Source of the DNA: Streptomyces sp. NBC_00224
GTDB taxonomy: Bacteria > Actinomycetota > Actinomycetes > Streptomycetales > Streptomycetaceae
Length of the DNA: 64,000 bases
Direction: 5' to 3'
Assembly: GCF_041435195.1 (NCBI RefSeq)
Contig: NZ_CP108106.1
Location: 186,001 to 250,000, forward strand
The notes under the pieces are model-generated. The model searched no databases. It was not told the DNA's origin and was given only the letters and a program-made list of their open reading frames with translations. Every line of letters begins with the position of its first letter. The first letter of the stretch is position 1. A program made the translations under genes and the position numbers. Positions 18,063 to 27,209 of this stretch are shown piece by piece.

Positions 18063-18078
18063 GTCCTGACCGTAGGAC
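18063..18078. promoter_or_regulatory. Candidate operator between desaturase operon and PucR gene
   Basis: GTCCT-N6-AGGAC is an inverted repeat in the 87-base divergent intergenic region. It is placed where a regulator could control both directions. No consensus is known to me for this PucR branch, so this is only a positional candidate. Confidence 0.35.
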
Positions 18079-18118
18079 GTGAATTTGATGGTTGGGATTG
18101 TTCGTAGGGAATAAAAAC

Positions 18119-19258
18119 ATGAGTCATGCAGTCCAGCGGGCCAGCGAGCTGGCCCTGGATGAGACGACGGTCACCGCTCTTCGGGCCGCGCTGAAGACCA
18201 CGGCCGACGAGGTCGTTCAGGCGATCATCGACGAGGTCCCTCCGTACACCAACGCCCTGTCGGGCCACATGGGCGCTACCATCCGCCGCGCCGTCCGCAC
18301 CGCCCTGGGGCACTACCTGGACCTCGCGAGCGGGAACACCATCAGCGGCGACGCCAGTGACGCGGCCTACGAGCTGGGCCGGGGCGAGGTGCGCGACGGC
18401 CGTTCCATGGACGCCCTGCTCAGCGCCTATCGCGTCGGCGCCCGTGTGGCCTGGCGAGGCCTGGCGGCGGGTGCCGTACCCGCAGGTCTGCCCGCTGCCG
18501 AAGTCGCCAAGTTCGCCGAGCTGACCTTCGCCTACATCGACGAGCTCTCCGCCGCGAGCGCCGCGGGCCACGCCGACGAACTGGCCGCCCGGGGCCGGGC
18601 TCACGAACGCCATCTGGAGCAGTTGGCCCGCGACCTCCTCGCCGGCGCGAGCCCGGACGTACTGCTGGCCTCCGCTCAGCGAGCCGGGTGGCAGCCTCCC
18701 GTTTCCCTGACCGCGGTCCTGCTGCCCGCCGCCCAGGCCCGACCCGCCCACCGCACGCTCGACCCGAGCACCCTCGTCCTGGACGATCTGCCGGACGCCA
18801 CCGGCGTGCTGCTCGTCCCCGATGCCGACCGATCACATCTCCTGCGGCAGCTGACCGACCGCACCTCCGTGGTCGGCCCGGCCCGGCCATGGACTCGTGC
18901 GTCCGCCTCGTACGCACGAGCCGTACGCGCGCGCTCCCTCTCCTCCGATATCCGCGACACCGAGGACCACCTGCCCGAGCTGGTGCTGAGCGCCGACGTG
19001 GACGCGTTCGCAGACCTGCGTACCCGGGCCCTCGCACCGTTGCGGACCTTGCCTGCCGCGACCGCACGGCGGCTGGAGGAGACATTGCGGGCGTGGCTGT
19101 TGCATCAGGGCAGGCGGGACGAGGTGGCGGCAGCGTTGTTCGTCCATCCCCAGACGGTGCGGTACCGGATGTCGCAGCTGCGGGAACTGTTTCCGGATCT
19201 CGCATCGCCACACCGGGTCCTTGAGCTGACGCTGGCGGTCGGTCTTCGGGGCAGCTGA
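18119..19258 (+). CDS. PucR-family transcriptional regulator
   Basis: A 379-residue cytoplasmic regulator. The N-terminal half (about 20-170) is helical and resembles the RsbRD-type domain common in this group. The C-terminus carries the PucR helix-turn-helix (LRAWLLHQGRRDEVAAALFV then HPQTVRYRMSQLRELF). ATG at 18119 is preferred over 18092 because AGGGA lies nine bases upstream. It is divergent from the reductase/desaturase operon with a very short shared intergenic region, so it most likely controls that operon in response to membrane lipid state. That last step is inference. Confidence 0.88.
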   Translation: MSHAVQRASELALDETTVTALRAALKTTADEVVQAIIDEVPPYTNALSGHMGATIRRAVRTALGHYLDLASGNTISGDASDAAYELGRGEVRDGRSMDALLSAYRVGARVAWRGLAAGAVPAGLPAAEVAKFAELTFAYIDELSAASAAGHADELAARGRAHERHLEQLARDLLAGASPDVLLASAQRAGWQPPVSLTAVLLPAAQARPAHRTLDPSTLVLDDLPDATGVLLVPDADRSHLLRQLTDRTSVVGPARPWTRASASYARAVRARSLSSDIRDTEDHLPELVLSADVDAFADLRTRALAPLRTLPAATARRLEETLRAWLLHQGRRDEVAAALFVHPQTVRYRMSQLRELFPDLASPHRVLELTLAVGLRGS

Positions 19259-19760
19259 CGCGTACTTCGACCGTCCACGACCGCGTCCGAGCGGTCCAGG
19301 AATCGTGCCTCGTTCTCGGTGCCATCAGCTGGCTCATGACAAGGCCTCGGGAAGCCCGTCGGGAACGCTGTCTCCGAGAAGCGCGGTGGCGGATACGGCT
19401 CGGTTGGATCCGGTGGACGATGCGCACCGGCCCACTCGTCGACGCGCTCATCGAGCATCTGGTCGGCGATCTGGGCCACCATGCCCTGGAAGACGGCTTT
19501 CATATCGTCGTGGAAGGCGCGCTGTCCTGGCACGAGCTGACCCACGGGCGCGCGGCAGGCTGCAGCTGGATGACCGGCGGGGCGGCCAGGCCGGGTCACC
19601 AGGGCGGGGCCGGGCCGCTCGCGCCGGGGACCCCCGTTATTCTGCGACGGCCCCGCGCCTCCCTTCCGACAGGTCAACCGGACGACCGACCGGGCCGGCC
19701 CGGCACACCGCGCGAGGGATGATGGGGATGGAACGACGGAACATGAGGTCAGGAGCATCC
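19259..19760. other. No confident gene; possible minus-strand remnant
   Basis: A minus-strand reading around 19410-19540 (AFHDDMKAVFQGMVAQIADQ then MLDERVDEW) has coding-like codon use but no clear start, and it runs into the antisense of PucR. It may be a decayed small gene. Confidence 0.35.
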
Positions 19761-20099
19761 ATGGCGAACCGGGTTCACCGACCCCGTGAGGACGCGGAGT
19801 TCAATTTCATCCTCGGGATGAGCGGAGTTCCGGTCCTCGCATACTTCACCGGGACATGGCCCAAGGCAATCGAGCCCTGCCGGGTGATGGACCTCGTCGT
19901 GGGTGGCATCGCCGACGACTACACGGGCCGCCTGACGGCCATCCGCGCCGACATCACGCGTTGTCCGGCCGCAACCGAGCGATACGGGATCACCGGAGCC
20001 CCGTCCTACGTCCTGCTGAAGGAGGGAGAGGCGGTGGCGCACGGCACGGGGCCCATGACCATCACCGAGGTACGGAAGTTCCTGGACGGCCACCTCTGA
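19761..20099 (+). CDS. Thioredoxin-like protein with a single active-site cysteine
   Basis: A 112-residue thioredoxin-fold protein. It has LAYFTGTWPKAIEPCR where canonical thioredoxins have a WCGPC motif, then DITRCPAATERYGITGAPSY, which contains the conserved cis-proline turn, and KFLDGHL at the end. The first active-site cysteine is replaced by a longer WPKAIEPC loop, so it cannot act as a normal dithiol reductase. It may bind partners or perform monothiol chemistry. ATG with AGGAG directly upstream. No operon partner is evident. Confidence 0.8.
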   Translation: MANRVHRPREDAEFNFILGMSGVPVLAYFTGTWPKAIEPCRVMDLVVGGIADDYTGRLTAIRADITRCPAATERYGITGAPSYVLLKEGEAVAHGTGPMTITEVRKFLDGHL

Positions 20100-20199
20100 G
20101 CGGCCGCTGCGGCACGTGGCCGCGACGCCCGTCACGTCACGTCTCATCTATGGGAGCTGCGCCGCCTGCAACACCTTGGGGCTGAGACACCCCCACAGG

Positions 20200-20442
20200 T
20201 CACGTAACCCTGTCGAAAACGGTGCCCTGCGGCAGATGCGCAGCCGCGCGCACGATCTCGGCGAAGGTATCGGCCAGGGTTCCGCCGCTGCGCGAGCGGA
20301 GCCTCACCCGGCCCTGCCGCCCGTGACTCGCCAGCGCCCGGAAGTCGTCCCACTTGGGTTCAGCGGCATACCCGGGCGGGAGCTTGGGCTTCTCGCTGGC
20401 GGCCGCCAGCGTCGGCTCGGGCAGCGACCAGGAAGAGGGCAT
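20200..20442 (-). pseudogene. N-terminal fragment of an ATP-dependent DNA ligase
   Basis: An 80-residue reading beginning MPSSWSLPEPTLAAASEKPK. AAEPKWDDFRAL matches the adenylation motif KxDG of LigC/LigD-type ligases, although the motif glycine is Asp here. The ribosome site GAAGGA and start are intact, but the frame stops after about 80 residues, where a ligase needs over 300. It is a truncated relic of the family seen intact at the end of the window. Confidence 0.7.
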
Positions 20443-20724
20443 GGTCGAGTCCTTCCCTCATGCGCCTTGCGCACTGGCCCAGCTCCCCGAGTTGCCGGGC
20501 GGCCTGAGGGGCCTGCCCCGCAGACTGTCGGGCTGCCCCCGACCACCTGCCCGTGCGTACTGCGGCGACGGACCGCGCAGGGCGCTGGAATCCGCTACGC
20601 GGGTGAGATCAGGCATCATCCGGACCGACCGCCGACGCCGCGGTAGCCAGCCATACCTTGGCAGCGGGGCGGTGCCGGTGCCTCGGGGTCCGGCTGTCCG
20701 TGAAGCAGGCGGCGGCCGGTCAGG
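20443..20724. other. No gene seen
   Basis: Short spacer of about 280 bases between the ligase fragment and the next minus-strand gene. No supported feature. Confidence 0.35.
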
Positions 20725-21246
20725 TCACCCCGGGAGGGGCCGCACGGATCCGCTCGCGCCGAGGTTCTGGCGTGCCTGCTCGATGTATTCCTGTCGCGCG
20801 GCGCGATAGTCGGCATACGCCCGGTCCCAGCTGCCGCTGTGGTCCTGGCCGGGAGTTGCCCGGGCCAGTGCTTCCAGCAGCCACAAGCACTGGTTCATCC
20901 GTTTCATCGCGGCAATGGTGTGCCTGTCTGCCAGGAGGAGCAGGGCTTCGGACAGGGCGGTGCGGTGGACTTCCGCCTCACCCAGCCTGTCAAGTACCGC
21001 CGCAGTAGGCTCCAGCGGGTGAGGACCTGCGGTCAACCCCCGGGCCACCGCGATGCGCCGGTACTGGTAGGCGAGATCCTTGACAGCATGCGCGTATTCG
21101 GCATAGGCCGTCAGGCGCTGTCCGTCCCACCGCACGGATTGCTCACGCCGCCACTTGGCCCGCTCGTTCAGACTCGTCACCACAAAAGACATGGCGGCTC
21201 CGACAGCGACACCGGCGAGCGGAAGGATCTGACTGGCCATGTCCAT
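20725..21246 (-). CDS. Membrane-anchored hypothetical protein
   Basis: A 173-residue protein with an N-terminal membrane helix (ILPLAGVAVGAAMSFVVTSL, about 6-25) and then a cytoplasmic, largely helical domain with a basic coiled start (NERAKWRREQSVRWDGQR). The plan matches the protein at 1879-2466. The ATG at 21246 is supported by GGGGGA just upstream. Function unknown; relatives are frequent in Streptomyces next to unrelated genes. Confidence 0.75.
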   Translation of the reverse strand: MDMASQILPLAGVAVGAAMSFVVTSLNERAKWRREQSVRWDGQRLTAYAEYAHAVKDLAYQYRRIAVARGLTAGPHPLEPTAAVLDRLGEAEVHRTALSEALLLLADRHTIAAMKRMNQCLWLLEALARATPGQDHSGSWDRAYADYRAARQEYIEQARQNLGASGSVRPLPG

Positions 21247-21713
21247 GGATCCCCCGATCACGCGACACCAGAACTCCATTCTCCCGCCGCGCCCCGGGCC
21301 GAACCAGAGACCGCGCAGCAAAGACAGGCACCGCCCACGGTGAGCGGGGAAGCCACGGCGCACAAGAGACCGACCCCCACAGCGGCTACCGCGCCCTGCC
21401 GGCCCGCCCCAGAGAGCAGCCCCTGGGCGAGGTGACCGCAGTGCGGGCCACACAGGCGGAAACACTCAACCCATCGTTACCGCAGGCCCCTTTGGCGGAT
21501 ACCCGGTGCAGAACGCGGACGCCGAGCGGCCGGGCCCCGCGTTCCACGGACCTGTCCTGATCCCCCGGAGAACCTGGCCGGCCCCTCCCCCGAGTTCGCC
21601 AGGACGCTCGACCGGCTCGGGCTCCGTCGCGCTGCCAGCCCCACCGGGATCTGTTTCGACAGCGCAATGGCCCCGGGCCTCTGACTGACCGGCAGCAATG
21701 GACTGCCGATCGC
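21247..21713. other. Intergenic region
   Basis: The stretch lies between two minus-strand genes. It should carry the promoter of the membrane protein gene and the terminator of the caspase operon. No gene or strong hairpin is recognised. Confidence 0.35.
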
Positions 21714-23606
21714 TCAGCGCGCGAGTTTCCATAGGCGGATCGTCTGGTCGGCGCTGCCGCTGGCCAGCAGGTTTCCGTCCGGGCTGAAGGCCACGGAGTA
21801 GACGGCGCCGTGGTGACCGGTCAGGGGATACCCGATGGCGACCGGGCCGGTGGATTCGCTCACGCGCCACAGTCGGATCGTGTTGTCGCTGCTTCCGCTG
21901 ACCAGGACCTGTCCGCTGGGGCTGAAGGCAACGGTGTTGACGGCGTCGTTGTGTTCGGTGGCGTTGCCGAGGAGCACCGGGCGCGCGGGGTCGGTGACCT
22001 TCCACAGGCGGATGGTTCTGTCACCGCTGCCGCTGGCCAGCAGGTGGCCGTTCGGGCTGAAGGTGACGCTGTAGACGCGGTCGGTGTGGCCGGGCAGCGC
22101 CGGGCCGATGGGTGCCAGAGGGTCCGCCACGTTCCACAGCCGGACTGCGTGGTCCGACCCGCCGCTGCCCATGACGCTCTCCTCGTGGCTGAAGGCCACC
22201 GACAGGACGGCATCAGTGTGCCCGTAGACGGGTGTGCCGACGAGTGTGGGGTGTGCGGAGTCGGTTACGTTCCATAGTCGGATCGTGCGGTCGCCGCTGC
22301 CCCCGGCCAGCAGGTCCCCGCTGGGGCTGAATGCCACGGAGAAGACGGCGTCGGTATGGCCGGTGGTCGGTCGGCTGGCAACGGCTGGTTTCGCGGGGGC
22401 GGTGACGTTCAGCAGCCGGACCTTCTGGTCGGCGCTGGCGTCGGCGAGCAGGTTGCCGCCGGGGTGGAAGACCACCGAATAGACCGTGTCGGTGTGGCCG
22501 TCGAGAGGGAGACCGATGGGCGTGGGGTGCAGCGGATCCGTCAGGTCCCAGAACCTGACGGTTTGGTCGCGGCTGCCGCTGGCAAGGACGTGGCCGCCCG
22601 GCCGGAAGGCAACTGAGTAGATGCGGTCGGTGTGGCCCAGGAGTGGCTGTCCCAGCGAGGCGGCTGCCGCGTTGGACGTCCTGCCCGGGGCTCCGCGATC
22701 TGACGTCGTCGCCGGTCCGGTACGACGGCGGGTGAGCGTCAGGACGGTGTTGGCGGCGGTCAGTCCGGCGGCGCCCACAGCGCTCAGCAGCGTGCGCCGG
22801 TCCAGCAGGGGCAACTGCCCGGCCACAGGTTGCGCGAATGGTTCCGGCGGTTTCCTGGGGTGGTCAGGGTGGGCGGCGTTGCGGGCGAAGAGGAAACCGT
22901 GAGCCCCTCGGGCTCCGCTTTCCACTGGCTCGGGTAGTCCCGCGTCCCGTAACCGGGCGTGTAGTTCGAGGAAGATCCGGTCCAGGCGCAGGTGCGGCGC
23001 CGACACCTCGCGGATGCCGTTGCTCACGATGTCCAAGAAGGCTTTGGTGAAGTAGGTGAGTGTTCCGTTGACGGGCGTCTTGGCCTTCTTGGTGCTGGCG
23101 CTGGCACCGATGACGTACAGGCCCTCAACCGGGTGAGCCTCTTCGACGTCGGCCGACTGGAACACATGATTGGACTTGGTGGCGAGTTCGGCATGGCAGC
23201 AGTCCAAGAGGACGAGCTTGGTCTCCGCCCGGCAACCGCGGAGAATTTTCGCGAGACTCTCATAGAGCATTGCGGTGTAGGGCAGCGCTCTCCAGCGTGG
23301 GTCGGTGTCGCCCACTGTCAGGGCGAGTTGCCCCTCACTGGTGCGCAGTCCGTGGCCGACGTAATACACCAGAAGTGTGCCTTGGACGTCGCTGACAGCC
23401 TTGATCACTTTTCGGGCCAGGGCGTCTGGCGACGCCATGTCCACCAGGCACGTCACGCGCTCTGCCGGCCATCCGCACAGCTCGCTGGTCAGCAGGTCGG
23501 CTATCGCGCTGACGCACTGGGCGGCAGGTAGATTCGGGAGTCCTAGGTCCGCGTAGACTCCGTTACCGATCAGGATGGCGCGGGAGCTGCTCAGGTCACG
23601 CTCCAC
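21714..23606 (-). CDS. Caspase-family protease fused to seven WD40 repeats
   Basis: A 630-residue protein. Residues about 5-250 form a caspase/metacaspase-like p20 domain with the catalytic histidine in YYVGHG (H85) and cysteine in LLDCCHAE (C137), and with an Asp/Glu-rich loop after it. A hydrophobic stretch near 265-285 (LLSAVGAAGLTAANTVLTL) could anchor or hinge the protein. From about 318 to the end there are seven WD40 blades, each with GHTD and a final [RK][LF]W. The GTG start overlaps the EACC1 stop by 11 bases and has GGAGGA at the right spacing, so translation is coupled. Domain logic suggests a sensor propeller gating a suicide protease. Confidence 0.92.
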   Translation of the reverse strand: MERDLSSSRAILIGNGVYADLGLPNLPAAQCVSAIADLLTSELCGWPAERVTCLVDMASPDALARKVIKAVSDVQGTLLVYYVGHGLRTSEGQLALTVGDTDPRWRALPYTAMLYESLAKILRGCRAETKLVLLDCCHAELATKSNHVFQSADVEEAHPVEGLYVIGASASTKKAKTPVNGTLTYFTKAFLDIVSNGIREVSAPHLRLDRIFLELHARLRDAGLPEPVESGARGAHGFLFARNAAHPDHPRKPPEPFAQPVAGQLPLLDRRTLLSAVGAAGLTAANTVLTLTRRRTGPATTSDRGAPGRTSNAAAASLGQPLLGHTDRIYSVAFRPGGHVLASGSRDQTVRFWDLTDPLHPTPIGLPLDGHTDTVYSVVFHPGGNLLADASADQKVRLLNVTAPAKPAVASRPTTGHTDAVFSVAFSPSGDLLAGGSGDRTIRLWNVTDSAHPTLVGTPVYGHTDAVLSVAFSHEESVMGSGGSDHAVRLWNVADPLAPIGPALPGHTDRVYSVTFSPNGHLLASGSGDRTIRLWKVTDPARPVLLGNATEHNDAVNTVAFSPSGQVLVSGSSDNTIRLWRVSESTGPVAIGYPLTGHHGAVYSVAFSPDGNLLASGSADQTIRLWKLAR

Positions 23607-23922
23607 CTAGCCATTCCTCCAGCACCGGGCGGGCCTCTTCGAAGGTTTCGGCGGTGATCGTCAACCGGACAGTGCCGTGCCGCACCTTCATGACGAAGCC
23701 CGGCCCCCTTGAGTCCAGCAGCGACTTGACGATGCCCAAGAACACCGCGACAGCACCGCCCGACGCACAGGCTGCCGTCAGCAGGTCCACCGCTGTGCCG
23801 AGGTCCTCGGGCTCCATCGGCGCGGGCACGGCATCCACCGCGATCCCGCTGCGGCCTTGCAGCTCACCGAACAGGATGTCGAAATCGTCCGGATCCTCTG
23901 CCGAGATCTCGACCGTACCCAC
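23596..23922 (-). CDS. EACC1 (effector-associated constant component 1)
   Basis: A 108-residue protein recognised by its layout. A short beta start (VGTVEISAEDPDDFDILFGE) leads to a proline-rich turn (VPAPMEPEDLG), then a hydrophobic helix with ACASGGAVAVFLGIVKSLL, and finally beta strands KVRHGTVRLTITAETFEEA. This matches the EACC1 component described in actinobacterial conflict systems, where it accompanies varied effectors such as caspases and NTPases. GTG at 23922 is chosen because AAGGGGG precedes it. Its role is thought to be signalling or adaptor function. It is the first gene of the caspase operon. Confidence 0.8.
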   Translation of the reverse strand: MGTVEISAEDPDDFDILFGELQGRSGIAVDAVPAPMEPEDLGTAVDLLTAACASGGAVAVFLGIVKSLLDSRGPGFVMKVRHGTVRLTITAETFEEARPVLEEWLGGA

Positions 23923-24503
23923 CCGCGCCCCCTTCGCACCTGGCCTTCGGTCCGCCAGCAAACGTCAACAAAATGCCGCCGCCGATCGCCGCCCTGACCC
24001 TGGAGACCCCAGACCGACATATCGGCCCATCCATCCGCCGTCCGCGCCCGGAGATGCGGATGAGTCCTCGACGATAGAGGTGCCGCGGTCACCGTACGCC
24101 GCAAGGACAAAACCGTCCATGAATTGTCCGCACATGACTGGCGGCGATGCAGAAAAGCGCGGTTCTGATGCTTTCCGGGAGCTGTTTCCGATCTTCAGCT
24201 GGCACGTCGCTCGCTCGGCGACGGGACGTTGCTTCACGGTGGGGGTGTGCTCCGGTCGGGGATCGGGAGGTGAGGCTCTCGGGAGGCAGATGCCTGCACG
24301 CAGTCGTCCCGACCCTTCACTCTTCCATCTCCGCTGCCGGCAGGGGCCTGGGGACCGGACATGTCTCCTGAAGTGGTGAGCCCGGTCGAGACCGCGGTGT
24401 CACACGAGGCGCCGGGTCACCTCGACGGCGAGGACGAACCTGTGTCACCCACAGCCGACGCCGCCGCTCTCAGCGGGCGCTGCGCGGCGGCTCCCGGAGG
24501 GGT
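23923..24503. other. Intergenic region, no gene seen
   Basis: This stretch of about 580 bases lies upstream of the EACC1/caspase operon and downstream of the AMIN-like gene. It should contain the operon promoter. Open frames here are unrecognised. Confidence 0.4.
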
Positions 24504-25025
24504 TCAGTGGTAGACGTCGACGACGACGCGGTTCGGAGAGGTCAGGGTGAAGATTTTGCACTGGGAGTGGTCGCCCAGCGAAAGGCCGAACGTCACGTTG
24601 CCCTCGTAGCCCGCGGCCAACTCCACACCCTTGAGGGAGGGCAGGGAAACGGACTGCACCCGGGGGGTGGCGTAAGCGTCAGGCCCGCTGGGGAGAGCAA
24701 CAGCTCCACCGGAGACGTCGAGGAGCAGGTAGGACTTCCCCGAGATCTGCAGGTGTCTGATCTCGTCGTCACCTGCCGTGTGATACGTGCCGTCCGCGCT
24801 CGCGGTGGCCCGCACCTGGGGCAGGCCGGTGCCACTCAGGTCGAAGACCAGACGGTCGAAGTCCGGGTGGCCGCCGGCGCGGGCATCCAGAACGCAGATG
24901 TTCAGGCAGGAGGTGACGGGGGATGTGGTGCTGGCCTGGGCAGGTGCGGGTCCAGCGAGGACGAGGGCAGCGGCCACGGCGGCACCAGCGGCGGATACCT
25001 GTCGGATGATGCTGGTCTTGGGCAT
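24504..25025 (-). CDS. Secreted AMIN-like domain protein
   Basis: A 173-residue exported protein. The Sec signal peptide (VSAAGAAVAAALVLAGPAPA) is followed by cleavage near AQA. The mature part has two cysteines close together (SCLNICVLD), a core FDRLVFDLSGTGLPQVRAT, and ends with SPNRVVVDVYH, the strand typical of AMIN-like beta domains in Streptomyces. AMIN-type domains bind peptidoglycan or cell-envelope components, so an envelope role is likely. ATG start with GAGGAACC upstream. It stands alone. Confidence 0.82.
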   Translation of the reverse strand: MPKTSIIRQVSAAGAAVAAALVLAGPAPAQASTTSPVTSCLNICVLDARAGGHPDFDRLVFDLSGTGLPQVRATASADGTYHTAGDDEIRHLQISGKSYLLLDVSGGAVALPSGPDAYATPRVQSVSLPSLKGVELAAGYEGNVTFGLSLGDHSQCKIFTLTSPNRVVVDVYH

Positions 25026-25681
25026 AACGGTTCCTCACGTGTGCAACGTTTTGTCGTGCTGATGGCACGCGGTGGACGAAGCCGGCGGCATCACTGGATG
25101 CCGCCGGCTTCCGGTCACGGGGTCTGTCTGGGCCCTTGATGGTTGCGGGGCTTGACTGGTGGCAGTGGTACGGGGCGGTGGGGCCGGGCCGACGCCCCGG
25201 TGGTCACGGCGGGCCGGGGCGGGCACAGTGGGGCACGAAGACGATTCAGGTTCTGTCGCCGGGGTCCACTCCGGCTCGATGGACACGATGACGACGGTGG
25301 TCGCGCCCAGGGAGATCCCGACCAGGGTGCCCACCAGCAAGGTCGGGTGCCATGGACTCGGCGAGGAGCAGGAGGGCGATCGTGCTCGCCACTCGCGCCC
25401 CAAGGGCGCAGCCCGGCCGAGTTTGTCGCCGACCGCCGTTCTCAGGCTCTGAGGTACGGGGGCTGGGGGCTGGGTGGGTCTTGAAGTAGTCGGACCGCTG
25501 AGTGGATCTGGCGGCCGCCCAGTGACGAACGCGCCACGATGCTCATCTCCACCCGAGTGGAGCAGGTGGCACCGGTACGTCTTGCTGGGCGATGCCGGGC
25601 ACGGTCGAGTGCCGGGTAGCTTCGGGAACCATCCTCGTTCTGACCGTGATGGCTGATCAAGTCGCCATCCGCAACCATGGC
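25026..25681. other. Gap with possible decayed membrane gene
   Basis: On the minus strand around 25230-25430 two frames carry hydrophobic, coding-like sequence (GARVASTIALLLLAESMAP in one, TLLVGTLVGISLGATTVVIV in the next). They would join after a one-base shift, suggesting a broken small membrane protein. The rest is proline-rich and unassigned. Confidence 0.35.
25078..25111. terminator. Perfect 15-bp hairpin
   Basis: GAAGCCGGCGGCATC at 25078-25092 pairs exactly with 25097-25111 around a four-base loop. It lies between the AMIN-like gene and the possible decayed membrane gene and would stop minus-strand transcription arriving from the latter. Confidence 0.65.
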
Positions 25682-26203
25682 TTACAACTCCAGGTGCCAG
25701 TTCTGCTCGGCGGGGTCTCCGCCGGCGCACGTCCACAGGGTCACCCAGGTGCCGTTGCCGAAGTTCCCCCCGTAGTTGGTGAGGCACTTGTTGGAGTGGC
25801 TGGTCTTGATGTTCCTGAAGAAATCCAACTCGGACTGGTCGAAGTCCTGGCTCTCGGCACCCGTACACGGCCACAGGGTCAGCACCGCACCGTTGGAGTA
25901 GATACGGTCGCCCTCCGGGGTCAGGCACTTTCCGCTCTGCTCGTGCACGATCCTGTCGCCGCTCCACCTCCAGACCTGGGCGTCACTTCCCGTGCAGTCC
26001 CACAGGGTGATGCGCGTTCCGTTCGCGGTGCTGTTGCCCTGAGGTGTCGCACATTTGTGTGGACCGGAGGGAGGGATGTTCATCAATGGCATGCCGGGAA
26101 TCTCGCCGCCCGAGGCTTCGGCGTGGGCTGAAGAAACACCCGGCAGAGCGAAGCCGAGCAGCAACGCGGCAGTGGCCGCAGCACGTAGCGCGCGAGTGCG
26201 CAT
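25682..26203 (-). CDS. Secreted ricin-type beta-trefoil lectin
   Basis: A 173-residue exported protein. The signal peptide is basic (MRTRALRAAA) with the hydrophobic core ALLLGFALPGVSSAHA. The mature chain is one ricin-type beta-trefoil: RITLWDCTGSDAQVWRW, VLTLWPCTGAESQDF and VTLWTCAGGDPAEQNWHLEL mark the three lobes, each with a cysteine pair. Binding of galactose- or xylose-containing glycans is typical. No catalytic domain is attached. The start at MRTRALRA is chosen as the signal-peptide start. ACTCGTATC and GGGAGGA lie upstream. Confidence 0.85.
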   Translation of the reverse strand: MRTRALRAAATAALLLGFALPGVSSAHAEASGGEIPGMPLMNIPPSGPHKCATPQGNSTANGTRITLWDCTGSDAQVWRWSGDRIVHEQSGKCLTPEGDRIYSNGAVLTLWPCTGAESQDFDQSELDFFRNIKTSHSNKCLTNYGGNFGNGTWVTLWTCAGGDPAEQNWHLEL

Positions 26204-26804
26204 GATACGAGTCCTCCCATGGTGATCGCCTGATCTGAACAGGGTGCTGGAATGGCCGCCCGCCGAGCGCTGCGCGCCACGCGGGCCCGCATGGTCGGGG
26301 TGTACAACGCTCACGCCGAGACGGCGTCCCCGGCGACACCGAATCTAGGCCGACGCGGTGCGCGGGAGTGTGCGTGGCGTGCCGAGCCTCTACGCAATGC
26401 GTGCACAACCAGGTATGCAACAGGCACACCGGAGGTGTCCCGGCCGGGGCCTGACGTCGATCGCCGCGTCCGCGCCGTCAGCCAACCGGCCCCGGAGAAA
26501 GGACAGCCCGGCCGCCATAGCGCCCCTGTCACCGGTGAGCGCGATGACGTAGCCGGGTGCGTCGGAACACCGACGGCAGCGGTAGCAGTGGGCGACTGCA
26601 CGCCCCTCCCCGGCCACGCCTGCCCCCCACACGAGGCCCAAAGCGACCGAAGCGACCGGATCGCAGACATGGCCTGACCCGGTCCGGCCAAAGTCCGTCT
26701 CCTGTAGAGGCCTTGGAGGAAGTGCCGGACGAGGCGGGACCATGTGGCGTTCACCGTGGGCTCAGCTTCATGGCCAGGGCCGAGTCGCTTTACACGGCGC
26801 CCCG

Positions 26805-26890
26805 CCTTTCCTGCGGCCCCGACGAATCAACCGCTGTGAGCATGGAGGAACGGCAGATCACAGGACCGCTCAGCTACCCAAGGCTTGCCA
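26805..26890 (+). repeat. Dispersed 86-bp repeat, copy A
   Basis: The block from CCTTTCCTGCGGCCCCG to CCCAAGGCTTGCCA matches 39270-39355 without gaps, about 70 of 86 positions identical by eye. Both copies lie in non-coding DNA in the same orientation. I do not recognise the origin. Confidence 0.6.
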
Positions 26891-26952
26891 AGCGCGGCGA
26901 CGTGACGGGTGGGCCGGTATGAGGCGGGTCACGGAGATCTCCCGGTGGGTGG

Positions 26953-26988
26953 GCGTGCGCCGCCGGGCGGTGCCCCGGCGGCGCACGC
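26953..26988. terminator. Perfect 15-bp hairpin
   Basis: GCGTGCGCCGCCGGG at 26953-26967 pairs exactly with 26974-26988 around a six-base loop. It lies downstream of the IstB gene on the minus strand and could terminate it. Confidence 0.6.
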
Positions 26989-27209
26989 GACAGGGACCCT
27001 GCTGGCGGCCGGTCGCGGCCGCGGTGAGGGTCTGGTGGTCAGTCGGAGGTCGGGGGTTGTTTCGGTGTGGCTTTAACGGCTGGTAGCGGCTCCACTCTTC
27101 CAGCCTGAGCTGGCTCCAGCCGAAGATCGATCGGGCGAGAGTTCCGGCTTGAAGCGGCTCCGGCTTCCGGGGCCGGATGGCCCCGGAACATCCAGTCTGG
27201 AGCGACGGG

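Larger units (their letters stand above)
26204..27209. other. Long non-coding gap
   Basis: About 1 kb without a convincing gene. It contains one copy of a dispersed 86-bp repeat (26805-26890), a strong hairpin (26953-26988) and, near 27085-27200, the presumed right end of an IS21 element. Open frames in the first half are low-complexity and unrecognised. Confidence 0.45.
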
